Positions 45,861 to 54,457 of a stretch of DNA of 64,000 nucleotides are shown here, in pieces. Origin of the DNA: Thermoplasmata archaeon (GTDB lineage: Archaea > Thermoplasmatota > Thermoplasmata > Thermoplasmatales > Thermoplasmataceae). Location: the NCBI GenBank assembly GCA_021806235.1, contig JAJZXU010000024.1, positions 1 to 64,000 of the forward strand, in the 5' to 3' direction. The position numbers were made by a program, and so were the translations under genes. Numbering within the stretch: position 1 is the stretch's first letter; each line of letters opens with the position of its first letter. The notes beneath the pieces are model-generated. The model saw only the letters and a program-made list of their open reading frames with translations. It was not told the DNA's origin and searched no databases.

Positions 45861-46097
45861 TTATTTTACCTTCCTCATAACTATCTCATAATATCCATCT
45901 CTGTCGAATACACCTATGAGCTCCTGCCCTGCTTTCTGTATCCACGCGGGGGCATCCTTCTTTGTGCCCGCATCCGTAGAGTAAACTGATATTACCTCAC
46001 CAACCTTTGCCTGTTTATATGCCTTTATCATCTCCATAAGAGGCCCCGGGCAGTAACTATTCCTTGCATCTATAACATGATCTGCTTTGACATCCAT
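45861..46097 (-). CDS. tusA: TusA-family sulfur carrier
   Basis: 78-aa TusA/SirA/YeeD fold with the persulfide Cys in YCPGP (Cys16). It carries sulfane sulfur between enzymes. It stands between the DsrE2 gene (11-bp gap) and the SQR-like gene, the typical arrangement for sulfur-oxidation gene sets. Confidence 0.9.
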   Translation of the reverse strand: MDVKADHVIDARNSYCPGPLMEMIKAYKQAKVGEVISVYSTDAGTKKDAPAWIQKAGQELIGVFDRDGYYEIVMRKVK

Positions 46098-46108
46098 CTC
46101 TTATCGCC

Positions 46109-46522
46109 TCATATGAACAGCGTGTTATACGAATCCTCAGTCATGGATACGAACTGACTCACACCAATGATATCCTCCACAATAGGGTCTAAATCATCCT
46201 TCTTAATATCCATTACATCTGACATCAGAGCACAGCCATAAACATGAACATTTCCTATTTCTTTTGCCTTTCTTAACATTTCTATTCCACCCTGAATGTG
46301 CTTTTCAGACATTTTCTTCATAATGATATCACTCATCTCTGATCCATCGTAACTCAACTTGTTAATGCTGTTATCATTCTTCCTGAATTTGAGCAGCCCC
46401 CAGAAAGTCACAAAAATATTAACATCAACGCCATCTGCAACAGCTCCAGAAGTTATTACGCCTGCGGCCATTATTTTATCCATTGTCCCCGAGGCAAGGA
46501 CTATTGACATTGTTTTTGACAT
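46109..46522 (-). CDS. DsrE2-like sulfur transferase
   Basis: DsrE/DsrF/DsrH-like protein of the DsrE2 branch, often with TusA. The likely active Cys lies in YGCALMSD (Cys97 from this start). The frame is open from TTG 46531, but ATG 46522 (MSKTMSIV) lies 29 nt after a TATA element (46546-46556), making it the leaderless start. First gene of the operon dsrE2-tusA-SQR-DUF1641. Confidence 0.88.
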   Translation of the reverse strand: MSKTMSIVLASGTMDKIMAAGVITSGAVADGVDVNIFVTFWGLLKFRKNDNSINKLSYDGSEMSDIIMKKMSEKHIQGGIEMLRKAKEIGNVHVYGCALMSDVMDIKKDDLDPIVEDIIGVSQFVSMTEDSYNTLFI

Positions 46523-46586
46523 TTTTATCAATAGAACAACAATTTAAATATATAAATTTTTTTCTATCACAACATTAGTATGTTAT

Positions 46587-46860
46587 CCCGAATTGAGTTC
46601 CCATTTAAGGATTATTTAAATATAGATAGGAATGCTAAACTAGGGGTGAAGTTAAACAGTAAGAAATTAAAAAGCAATTAAATCTGGTAAACCATATGAA
46701 AGAACTGATAAAAGGGTAGGTTACAGAAGCGTATCAAGAACAGGAAAATTAAAGACAGGAGAATATCCGTTTGAAGCTAAGGTATTTACCAGATATTCAG
46801 GGGTAGAAAAAATACTGAGTTTATAATATTTCAATTATTATAATAACAACCCAATTCAGG
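46587..46860 (+). mobile_element. IS256-family transposase relic with inverted ends
   Basis: The plus strand retains the N-terminal segment of an IS256/mutator transposase in broken form (FKDYLNIDRNAKL, then in another frame KPYERTDKRVGYRS and LKTGEYPFEAKVF). The rest of the gene is missing. CCCGAATTGAGTT (46587-46599) and AACCCAATTCAGG (46848-46860) are near-perfect inverted ends (11 of 13), so this is an internally deleted, dead element. Confidence 0.65.
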
Positions 46861-46878
46861 ACATCATAAGAAAATCTT

Positions 46879-47442
46879 TCATTTCATTTTTTTATACAAT
46901 TTATACGACATAATTCCTGATAAAATAGCAGGTATGGACATGGCAGGTATAAAATAATAATAGAAATTATCCTCAGGTAATTTTACATTCAATAAATTAT
47001 TCCCATGTATTAGACCATGTGTAAGATTTCCATTAATTATAACGCTGGCATTATATATAATTCTATAATACCCGGATTGAATTTGTATGTTTTCTGTTCT
47101 ATTAAATACATAATTACAGGATTTTACAATACTGGTCTGGTTTATATTTAGTGCCAGCTTCTCAACTGTAACCTTATTTATTATTTTATAACTTATATTA
47201 TTTATACGTGTATTATTGATTATTGTAAGTTTTAGTAAGCCGCCATAACTTTTAATTATTGAAGATGAAAATGAGTCTTTAACAATATTAAGGCTTTTAT
47301 CTCCATAATGTGCCTCAATATTGTCCTTCACTGTCATTTCAAAATTATGGTTTGCAGCTATAGCACCGGGTATGGAAAATAGAATTATAAGAAGCATTAT
47401 AAGAAATATAATGAATACTCTGAAAAATAATTTAGATTTCAT
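46879..47442 (-). CDS. Membrane protein of an ABC exporter operon
   Basis: 187 aa with one hydrophobic segment near each end (about 8-30 and 160-182) and a secreted-side domain between them, one Cys. Not recognised. Last gene of the five-gene leftward operon, overlapping the permease gene by 4 bp. It shares its two-helix plan with the 285-aa protein, suggesting accessory subunits of one complex. Confidence 0.6.
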   Translation of the reverse strand: MKSKLFFRVFIIFLIMLLIILFSIPGAIAANHNFEMTVKDNIEAHYGDKSLNIVKDSFSSSIIKSYGGLLKLTIINNTRINNISYKIINKVTVEKLALNINQTSIVKSCNYVFNRTENIQIQSGYYRIIYNASVIINGNLTHGLIHGNNLLNVKLPEDNFYYYFIPAMSIPAILSGIMSYKLYKKMK

Positions 47443-48194
47443 CTTATCACCTTCATGCTGCGATAGTTGGCAATAAATATGGATAAAATTACAAAAAATA
47501 ATGACAATAAAATTTCAACTATTATTGCTTCCACTGCTATATAGGTAAAGCCATAGGAAAGATAATAATTTATTAAATTAAATACACCAAAACTAAGTGT
47601 ATTTGTTGCTTTCAAATAAGTTGAAGGTATGGCAATATAGAACAGTATAATTATAGAGGCACCCGGGATTAGAGAATTTTTTGTTAATATTGCAATTAGA
47701 AAACCTGTAGAAAGGTAAAACATTAGGTTAGCTATGGTGAAAATAAAAAAATAAAACAGAAGTTTATAACCTATTGCTAAAAATTCAATATAACTGATTA
47801 ATATAAAGGATACTATAAGCAAAAACAGAGAGTAAAGTAAAAATAATATAAAATATGAAGTTATTATTTCCCATTTTTTATATCCCATTAAGTAAAGTAC
47901 GCTGAATTTATTCTTTGAAATAAAAATTGAAAATAAAAATACACCACTGGCACCAAGTATTAATATAAATATTTTATAAATGTTAAATATTCCATAAGAT
48001 ATCTGAAACATTAAATGATTATAAAAGGAAAAGCCAAGATCAATGGATCCAGAACTTAAATCTATACCCGAACCTTTAGGATTGTAGCCATAAAATGATG
48101 CTAATACCCCTGCCACAATAGCTAAAAATTCAACCAAATAAAGGCTATTAATGTCCCAGAATAATGATCCAAGTAACCTAATTCCCATTTTCAT
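47439..48194 (-). CDS. ABC-2-like membrane permease
   Basis: 251 aa with about six hydrophobic segments, as in ABC-2/ABC-type export permeases, and no binding-protein contact motif. It overlaps the ATPase gene by 17 bp. The cargo may be the secreted Cys-containing product of the operon's first gene. Confidence 0.7.
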   Translation of the reverse strand: MKMGIRLLGSLFWDINSLYLVEFLAIVAGVLASFYGYNPKGSGIDLSSGSIDLGFSFYNHLMFQISYGIFNIYKIFILILGASGVFLFSIFISKNKFSVLYLMGYKKWEIITSYFILFLLYSLFLLIVSFILISYIEFLAIGYKLLFYFFIFTIANLMFYLSTGFLIAILTKNSLIPGASIIILFYIAIPSTYLKATNTLSFGVFNLINYYLSYGFTYIAVEAIIVEILLSLFFVILSIFIANYRSMKVIR

Positions 48195-49026
48195 AAAAAC
48201 TCACCATTGAGCTCGAAATTCTTTTTATTTCAATTATATTATCTTCTCCCAGGGCATTAACAATTTTAAGCATGGTTGCATTCTTGATTACAACAAAATT
48301 TTTGTAGAAAAAATAATCGAGGTCATTTAATTTGCCCATTATGTTTTTTTTATCTATAATACTAACAATATATCCATAATCATTTCTTGAAGAATAATTC
48401 ATTATTTTACTGTTTTTTATGGTGAGTATATTATCAGCATAATTCGATAATTCATCATCAATATGGCTTGTAATTATAAACATTGAACCATTATTTATGT
48501 ATTTTTCACTTACCGCTTCTGCAAATTTTTTTCTGTTTTCGCGATCAAGATTTGAATTTGGCTCATCAAATATATATATTTTATAATTCCCCGCCAGATA
48601 GCATGATATATAAATTATCTGTGCTTCGCCCATACTTAACGATCCTATTGATCTGCTTTTTATTTCAGGCATTCCAAAATAATCAAGATATTGAAATATT
48701 TTATATTTTGATATGTCCCTCAGTTTAGAAAATAGTTCAATATGCTCTGAAATGGTTCCTGAACCAAAATATGATGGTGCTTCAGGCATTATGGACACAT
48801 TTTCCAGTGCCTGCCTGTGCCTCTTTACTGGATTGTAACCGTTTACAAGTATATTTCCATTGCTTACATTATAGCTGCCAGAAATACAGTAAATCATCGT
48901 GCTTTTTCCAGTTCCGTTCTCAGATATAAAAAGAGTTATACCTTTATTTATGTTAAACGACGTATTTTCTAGTATAACCTTGTTATCGAAGGCTTTTGTC
49001 ACGTTTTCAAATACAATTCCGTCCAT
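48178..49026 (-). CDS. ABC transporter ATPase
   Basis: Walker A SENGTGKST at 35-43, signature LSMGE (130-134, in place of LSGGQ) and Walker B with DEPN at 154-157. A ~70-residue C-terminal extension follows the core. The Q-loop region is MPEAPSYFGSG. Its position between permease and two-helix protein makes it part of the exporter. The start overlaps the upstream stop by one base. Confidence 0.85.
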   Translation of the reverse strand: MDGIVFENVTKAFDNKVILENTSFNINKGITLFISENGTGKSTMIYCISGSYNVSNGNILVNGYNPVKRHRQALENVSIMPEAPSYFGSGTISEHIELFSKLRDISKYKIFQYLDYFGMPEIKSRSIGSLSMGEAQIIYISCYLAGNYKIYIFDEPNSNLDRENRKKFAEAVSEKYINNGSMFIITSHIDDELSNYADNILTIKNSKIMNYSSRNDYGYIVSIIDKKNIMGKLNDLDYFFYKNFVVIKNATMLKIVNALGEDNIIEIKRISSSMVSFYENGN

Positions 49027-49883
49027 TAATTTTTCCCTCTTTTTACCTTAAGTGATACAAGGTATCCTGCTCCTACTAACCACATTAACGCAATAAATGG
49101 AATATACTGTTCAATATAATATGTATAATTAATTGAAGTTATCCTATCGTTTGTTTTAACCATGCCCATTGTAAAATATGATGTATTTATTCCTATATTG
49201 CCCAATATCAAAGCAGTAATGGTTGAGTTACCGGGAATTGATATGGAATTTAAAATAGAATATCCATTAGATTGAATATACATGGCAGAAAAAAAGTAGC
49301 TATTATCATACTCTGTAAAAACATTCGGCACGGATGATACCACTGCATTATAAGGAATATAATAAATAGATTTATTATTATAATTTAATTTGTATTGTGT
49401 TGCAGTGCATATTGTGGTTTCATTGTTTATGGTGATTACATTATTGCCAAAATTTATTTGATGCCCAGAAGAGAATAATTTTCCTTTTGGGAAAAAAGCG
49501 TTGAATATGGATGAGTTGCTGGTTATCTTATATTGTTTTTCCTGTATTAAAGATTTAATACCATTAGTTGATTTATTATATACAAAAGTGGTTATAATAA
49601 CATTAGTGTTAGATGTATTTATATATAAATTTCCGCAAATATTTTCATCTCCACGTTTTAATGTTTCATTATAATATCTAGAATTACTATTAATAAAACT
49701 TTTATAATAAAGACTTGACCCAAAATGATATTCAGTTGACGACCCCTTAATTGAAGGATTCTGCAAATATCCGTTTAATATATTATCTGTATTCCTAACG
49801 CTTATAGCAGAAACAGTAATTGTTGTTCCCAACATTATTGTAACAACTATAGCTATAATTTTTATATATTTCATTATAATCAT
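49026..49883 (-). CDS. Two-helix membrane protein with extracellular domain
   Basis: 285 aa: N-terminal hydrophobic segment (about 7-27), a large Asn/Ser/Tyr-rich outside domain, and a C-terminal helix (about 258-278) followed by KVKRGKN, positive inside. Not recognised. It overlaps the first gene by 4 bp. Confidence 0.6.
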   Translation of the reverse strand: MIIMKYIKIIAIVVTIMLGTTITVSAISVRNTDNILNGYLQNPSIKGSSTEYHFGSSLYYKSFINSNSRYYNETLKRGDENICGNLYINTSNTNVIITTFVYNKSTNGIKSLIQEKQYKITSNSSIFNAFFPKGKLFSSGHQINFGNNVITINNETTICTATQYKLNYNNKSIYYIPYNAVVSSVPNVFTEYDNSYFFSAMYIQSNGYSILNSISIPGNSTITALILGNIGINTSYFTMGMVKTNDRITSINYTYYIEQYIPFIALMWLVGAGYLVSLKVKRGKN

Positions 49884-50458
49884 TCACATACTTTTTTTAA
49901 TAAACCTGTAATATCTATAAAAGCCGAATATTCTTGTGAGGGCGATTTACTATGTGCCAGAGAATACTGCATGAAGACATGGCCATTACTAAAAATTTCT
50001 AAATTCACACTAATTGCTACATAATTATAAACAAAACCTCCATTCCAATTAACGCCCTCGTTTTTCATTACCACATATCCATTATATTCTTTGAATGAGC
50101 CCGTAGAGTTCGAACCACTGTTTGTATAAGAGAAACTGTGCTTTATTATAGTTGAACCTCCGGTATTTCCAGTAACTTTGCTATTAATATTGCATGTCGT
50201 AGTATGGTGAGAGCCATGACCTAAGCAATAAATGGTACTTATATTAAAAAAACCCGAATCTATAGAATTGACAGAACAAAACCAATTATGTTTGGTATAT
50301 TTTGATACAACGGTCAAATCACTTTTAACTGTACATGATCCTGACATGACATTATTATTAATAGACCAATACTCTTGGATCTGGGTAACTACTGGTATTA
50401 TCATGAACATCGTGGCAACACCTATTGAAATAACTACCATTAATAAATTTCTTTGCAT
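49880..50458 (-). CDS. Secreted or anchored Cys-containing protein, first gene of the ABC operon
   Basis: 192 aa from ATG 50458. A signal or anchor segment spans about 4-24. The outer domain has Cys at 42, 61, 78, 89 and 191 and many Asn, Ser and Gly, with aromatic pairs (NWNGGF near 137-142). Not recognised. With a dedicated ABC exporter it may be an exported peptide or bacteriocin-like product, or an envelope protein. An open frame runs further upstream through the TATAA repeat to 50521, but the ATG just after the repeat is the sensible start. Confidence 0.55.
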   Translation of the reverse strand: MQRNLLMVVISIGVATMFMIIPVVTQIQEYWSINNNVMSGSCTVKSDLTVVSKYTKHNWFCSVNSIDSGFFNISTIYCLGHGSHHTTTCNINSKVTGNTGGSTIIKHSFSYTNSGSNSTGSFKEYNGYVVMKNEGVNWNGGFVYNYVAISVNLEIFSNGHVFMQYSLAHSKSPSQEYSAFIDITGLLKKVCE

Positions 50459-50490
50459 AATATAATATAATATAATATAATATAATATAT
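50457..50490 (-). repeat. Pentanucleotide (TATAA)n repeat over the promoter
   Basis: Five perfect TATAA units plus partial ends abut the ATG at 50458. The TATA box expected about 26 nt before a leaderless start (near 50484) falls inside the repeat, so changes in unit number would move it. Confidence 0.75.
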
Positions 50491-50523
50491 AAAGATTTTG
50501 ATAACTACGGCTTTGGGACAAAA

Positions 50524-50826
50524 TTATTCGTGGGTTTCACTAAGTATTTTTTCATCGTCGGGAGTGAGTTCCACAACTCCTGTGTAAAAATCTGCAGAGA
50601 ATTTATTCAGGTATTCTACAACCACTTCAGTATCTTTTTTGTTCATGAGTACCACACCTCTCAGGAATTTCCTATGTGGTATATCTTCGAGTATGCCATG
50701 CCTGTGGTGTTTGTACTTCCCCTTCCATGACATTGAATCCTGTCCATAGAGGCCTCTTACGAATTTATTCATGGTATTCAGAGCCGTATTTTCAGGAAGC
50801 TTAAAGATCACAACCACACCCTTCAT
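50524..50826 (-). CDS. Small protein carried by the IS
   Basis: 100 aa, basic and soluble, starting MKGVVVIFKLPEN and ending TPDDEKILSETHE. Not recognised. It starts about 50 bp from the transposase start in the opposite direction, so the pair shares a promoter region. It could control transposition or be a passenger. The stop lies in the left inverted repeat, so its whole length belongs to the IS. Confidence 0.6.
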   Translation of the reverse strand: MKGVVVIFKLPENTALNTMNKFVRGLYGQDSMSWKGKYKHHRHGILEDIPHRKFLRGVVLMNKKDTEVVVEYLNKFSADFYTGVVELTPDDEKILSETHE

Positions 50827-50878
50827 TATGTATAGTAGATATACACCAGCTATTTAAACCTGTTTGTTATATCTATAT

Positions 50879-51985
50879 ATGGCAAAGAGAAATGCTGAGG
50901 ATCTCAGAAATGTCGTAAAATCTGTAAGGGACAGGTCATTTCCCTATGAGAAGAGGGAACAGGAAGAGAGGAACTGGCCACATTACGATGGTGCACAGGT
51001 CAATGAGATTGCAGATATACTTGAGGCAATAAGGGATGTTGTTGACATGGCAGCATCAAATATTCCCGGTAAGAAGAAAACAGCCGGGAGACCCCAGATA
51101 CCGGATTCCGATATAGTTAAGGCAATGCTCATGCAGGCATACTTTGGAATGCCCAACAGAATTGCAGAGGGGTTTCTAAGGCTATTTGGTGAGAAGCTTG
51201 GCATATCATCATCATTCTCATACAAGACAATAGAGCGTGGATATGATCCCGGGAGATCAAAGGAACTATTGGATGAGGTACACAGGATTATGAACGTTTC
51301 CGGCAACTCTAATGAGGATATATTCTCCACAGATGGTACTGGTGACCCAACAACCGTAAAGGTCAATTATGAATCAAAGAGGAGTAAGCAGAGGCTGGAA
51401 CAGAAGGATAGGGATAAAAATAATGATAAATCAGATGCATTTCCCTCAACAAAGGGTAAACACGACTTCCAGTATTCTGTCTTCGCAGCGGGTGTTCATA
51501 CAAAGATGATTTCAGGATTCTCAACAACGGATGACCATTCAATTGGGGAGCTGTCACATTTTCCGGATATAATGTCACAGACCATGGCCCTAACCCCTGG
51601 AATAGTGGAGATGTTAGGTGATGCACTGTACTCAGCCAGGAATATACTCTCTATTACAGAGAAATATGGCATAGGTGCATATTTCCTTCCAAAGGCAAAT
51701 GCAACCTTCAGGGCAAAGGGTGCTGGATCATGGAAAACAATGCTGTATGATTTCACAGATAATACACAGGAATGGTTAGAGCATTACCATATGCGTTCAA
51801 TATCGGAATGTGTGAACTCCATGTTAAAGAGGAAGATGCCCACAAAGATAAGGAAGAAACTATCACAGAGAAAAAATACAGAGGAAGCACTGAAGATAAA
51901 TGTGCACAATCTACGCCAGTACAGTTACCTGAAACGTACTAAACCAGATCTGATTAAGGATTACAGGGATATACCGGCAAAATAA
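50879..51985 (+). CDS. DDE transposase
   Basis: Catalytic triad candidates: D152 (FSTDGTGD), D248 (MLGDALYSA) and E310 (RSISECVNSM). About 368 aa. ATG 50879 (MAKRNAED) is preferred over TTG 50864. The N-terminal part holds an HTH-like segment (DIVKAMLMQAYFGMPNRIAEGFL). Intact, so the element may be active. Confidence 0.88.
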   Translation: MAKRNAEDLRNVVKSVRDRSFPYEKREQEERNWPHYDGAQVNEIADILEAIRDVVDMAASNIPGKKKTAGRPQIPDSDIVKAMLMQAYFGMPNRIAEGFLRLFGEKLGISSSFSYKTIERGYDPGRSKELLDEVHRIMNVSGNSNEDIFSTDGTGDPTTVKVNYESKRSKQRLEQKDRDKNNDKSDAFPSTKGKHDFQYSVFAAGVHTKMISGFSTTDDHSIGELSHFPDIMSQTMALTPGIVEMLGDALYSARNILSITEKYGIGAYFLPKANATFRAKGAGSWKTMLYDFTDNTQEWLEHYHMRSISECVNSMLKRKMPTKIRKKLSQRKNTEEALKINVHNLRQYSYLKRTKPDLIKDYRDIPAK

Positions 51986-52043
51986 TATTGTCCCAAAGCC
52001 GTTTAAATAAAAATGTTTAAATCTTTTAACATATTTATTATTT

Positions 52044-52481
52044 ATGAATGTTTTAATTGCATATGATGCCTCTGATGGGGCAAAAGAGGCTTTAAAATTT
52101 GCAATGAAGTTAAAGTGTGCTGTTGATAAATATTATATCGTATACGTTATACCTCCTATTGGGGGAATAAGTGCAAGCTACGAACCATATATACCGGCAT
52201 CTGTATACCAGGCACAGGACAAAACCGCCAGTGAAATACTTGGAAAAGCAAAAAGAGTTGTTGATAAGGAAAATGTACAATATCAGATTATGAAAATGAA
52301 TACTTCCGGAACCCCAATTGCAAAGGTTATTCTAGATACCGCTGAAGAACAGGATGTTGATCTGATAGTTTCCGGTACAAGAAAACTACACGCTTTCACC
52401 AAGTTGGTACTCGGATCTGTTAGCTCCGTTATAGTAGCCCATGCGGAGATACCTGTTGCTGTTGTACCACCAAAACCATAA
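52044..52481 (+). CDS. UspA-type universal stress protein
   Basis: N-terminal VLIAYDASDGAKEALKFA strand-helix and the C-terminal SGTRKLHAFTKLVLGSVSSVIVAHA motif, a near-match to the ATP-binding G-x2-G-x9-G(S/T) pattern. 145 aa. Role in stress survival is inferred from the family. Alone after the IS. Confidence 0.88.
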   Translation: MNVLIAYDASDGAKEALKFAMKLKCAVDKYYIVYVIPPIGGISASYEPYIPASVYQAQDKTASEILGKAKRVVDKENVQYQIMKMNTSGTPIAKVILDTAEEQDVDLIVSGTRKLHAFTKLVLGSVSSVIVAHAEIPVAVVPPKP

Positions 52482-52673
52482 ATCTATGCAATGCCGGGTA
52501 GTTCAATTATGCCGGATATAAGGAATTCAAAATTAAGGATACACATAAAGCTGCATCATTTTTTAGCTCTGAATGAAATGCCTGAAACAGCATTCATAAC
52601 GCTCAGGAGAGGTTCTGATATCCTGAAAGCCCTATGTATCACTGACTAAATAAATTTATATTTATAAAAATAC
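52482..52673. other. Short spacer with a weak ORF
   Basis: A plus-strand frame of 46 codons (52509-52649, starting MPDIRNSKLRIHIK) has ordinary composition but no ribosome site, recognised domain or neighbour link. It may be a remnant, perhaps of a transposase. Confidence 0.25.
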
Positions 52674-53093
52674 CTACTCCACAAGTTCGCCTATGTTAAT
52701 AGTTTCCTGATATTTTTTCAAACCGTTACGCAAATCGGTTATGTTCATCTGCACAGGTATTAATCTCGCTATGTAAATATGGTCTACAAATCTTCCATCC
52801 TCAGGATTTTTATTTATCAGTACATCTCTCTCTGATGTGTGGTCTCCTGGCAAACCTAAAATTTCTACCCTGCCATTTCCCTGAACAATTATGGAAAGGT
52901 CGTTATTATCAATTTCATATGCGATATAATTATTTTTTTCAATGTTTGACAGCGTTAACCCGGTTTTTTCTATAAAAAATATAATGCCAGAATAAAGTGA
53001 ATAATAAACCTTTGTTGACCATATTTTAATACCATCTGTTGATAGTATCATAGTTCTCTGTTTCCTTAAAAAATTTAATATATCATTATCCAT
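52674..53093 (-). CDS. PNPOx-like split-barrel protein
   Basis: 139 aa with the pyridoxamine-phosphate-oxidase-like FMN barrel pattern: a first helix (ILNFLRKQRTMILSTD), strands around YYSLYSGIIFFIEKTGLTLSNIEKN, GNGRVEILG, and a C-terminal YIARLIPVQMNITD. Probably binds FMN or F420; substrate unknown. It resembles the N-terminal domain of the next protein downstream on the same strand, separated by 30 bp from it. Confidence 0.7.
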   Translation of the reverse strand: MDNDILNFLRKQRTMILSTDGIKIWSTKVYYSLYSGIIFFIEKTGLTLSNIEKNNYIAYEIDNNDLSIIVQGNGRVEILGLPGDHTSERDVLINKNPEDGRFVDHIYIARLIPVQMNITDLRNGLKKYQETINIGELVE

Positions 53094-53123
53094 ACATGAA
53101 AATTTATACTGCTTATATAAACT

Positions 53124-54368
53124 TTATAGATTTAACGATAACATTCCAGTATAATAATATATTAATAATGAAAATAAAATTGCAGGCAGGAAAAACAATA
53201 ATGTAAATCTTGCTGTAATCATATCAAGAATATCTATATACCTGTTTTTATTTTTAATTATTTTCTCTGAAATCCTGATTGCAAGCGGTATACTGATAAG
53301 TACTGCAAGAACCGGATAAAATATGGTGGAAATTAAATATGCCATAATTATGGTAATATACGGTACCCATAAAAGAATAATGTAATAAAATTTAGAATAT
53401 GGATCATTTAATATGGATGATATGGTTTTAATCCCGCTTTCAGTATCATTTTTGACATCCCTCCAGTTGTTACCATTCAGGATATTGGCCGTTAATATTC
53501 CGACCGAAAATGATATTAAAACCACTGGAACATTTATAACTCCACCCTGCAGGGTATAGCTGCCAAGGAATATTCCCGGGCCCCATATAATGAAAACCGA
53601 CAGGTCCCCAAGTGCATGTTTTTTAAAGCCATATCTGGGAAGGCTGTATAATATTCCAGAAAGTATTCCAGCAATGAGAAATATGGAAATAACCGGGTTT
53701 ATAACTGACAGATAAATACCTACTATAGACGGTAAAAGCAGCAGGATTAATGCCATAGCAATGGCTGCTTTCTTACTGATAATTTTATCAACAAAAATTC
53801 TGGTAGCTGTCATAGATGTTACTGTATCATTGCCAGATTTATAATCGAAATAGCCATTTAATATATTAAATGAACTCTGAGCCATAAGTACTGCTACTAT
53901 AGAAATTATCAGATAAAATAAATTTATATGGAATGCCAGGACTGCACCCAGAATTACGGCAACAGCACTCTGTTGAAAGCTCCACGGTCTTATTGAACGT
54001 AAAATAAAATGCTGTTTTTCATTTAAATCATCCGGGTCTACGGATATATGATAATTTTCTACCTCAATATATTTTAATTCTATTCTATAAATATACATAT
54101 TTTCAGATAGAAGTTTTGCGGCCATGGGACTTTTATACAGTATTCTGGACCTCTCAATATTTAACTCACATGCACTGCCGAGTTTAATGGCCTTTCCACT
54201 GCCGCCAATAGTTTTATCCCTGTAATTTATATTAAAAGTGATGTTGTCATATTCATTCCCAGATAAAAATATTATACCGTTAAATAGTGCAAAATAGCAT
54301 ACTGTATTATCATTTGTTATTCTGATATTTTTACTCTTTTTAAGATATTTTATCAGATTTTTATCCAT
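53124..54368 (-). CDS. Fusion of PNPOx-like barrel and UbiA/MenA-like prenyltransferase
   Basis: Residues about 1-105 resemble the 139-aa PNPOx-like neighbour. Residues about 125-410 form a UbiA membrane prenyltransferase with Asp-rich motifs NGYFDYKSGND (171-181) and NNWRDVKNDTESG (300-312), the MenA-like versions. MenA attaches the prenyl tail to the naphthoquinone ring; Thermoplasmatales use menaquinone and thermoplasmaquinone, which fits. Ring substrate not proven. The fusion is unusual: MenA is normally a single domain of about 300 aa. Confidence 0.82.
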   Translation of the reverse strand: MDKNLIKYLKKSKNIRITNDNTVCYFALFNGIIFLSGNEYDNITFNINYRDKTIGGSGKAIKLGSACELNIERSRILYKSPMAAKLLSENMYIYRIELKYIEVENYHISVDPDDLNEKQHFILRSIRPWSFQQSAVAVILGAVLAFHINLFYLIISIVAVLMAQSSFNILNGYFDYKSGNDTVTSMTATRIFVDKIISKKAAIAMALILLLLPSIVGIYLSVINPVISIFLIAGILSGILYSLPRYGFKKHALGDLSVFIIWGPGIFLGSYTLQGGVINVPVVLISFSVGILTANILNGNNWRDVKNDTESGIKTISSILNDPYSKFYYIILLWVPYITIIMAYLISTIFYPVLAVLISIPLAIRISEKIIKNKNRYIDILDMITARFTLLFFLPAILFSLLIYYYTGMLSLNL

Positions 54369-54457
54369 AGAGTGGTATTAACATATCTATATTTAATTTT
54401 TGACTTGTGAAATAAATATTCGGATTAAAATTAAATATTATAATCATATCGTAGAAT

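Larger units (their letters stand above)
50507..52002 (+). mobile_element. Complete insertion sequence with 22-bp ends and two genes
   Basis: Terminal inverted repeats 50507-50528 and 51981-52002 match in 21 of 22 bases (core ACGGCTTTGGGACAA). It carries a DDE transposase on the plus strand and a divergent 100-aa ORF on the minus strand. Both genes reach into the ends. No target duplication is obvious. Family placement (IS4/IS5-like DDE group) is uncertain. It lies 16 bp upstream of the (TATAA)n promoter. Confidence 0.88.

Noticed and set aside
49880-50521. Start of the Cys-containing protein at TTG 50521
   Set aside because: This would place the first 21 residues in the IS end and the TATAA repeat; ATG 50458 fits the promoter and signal peptide.
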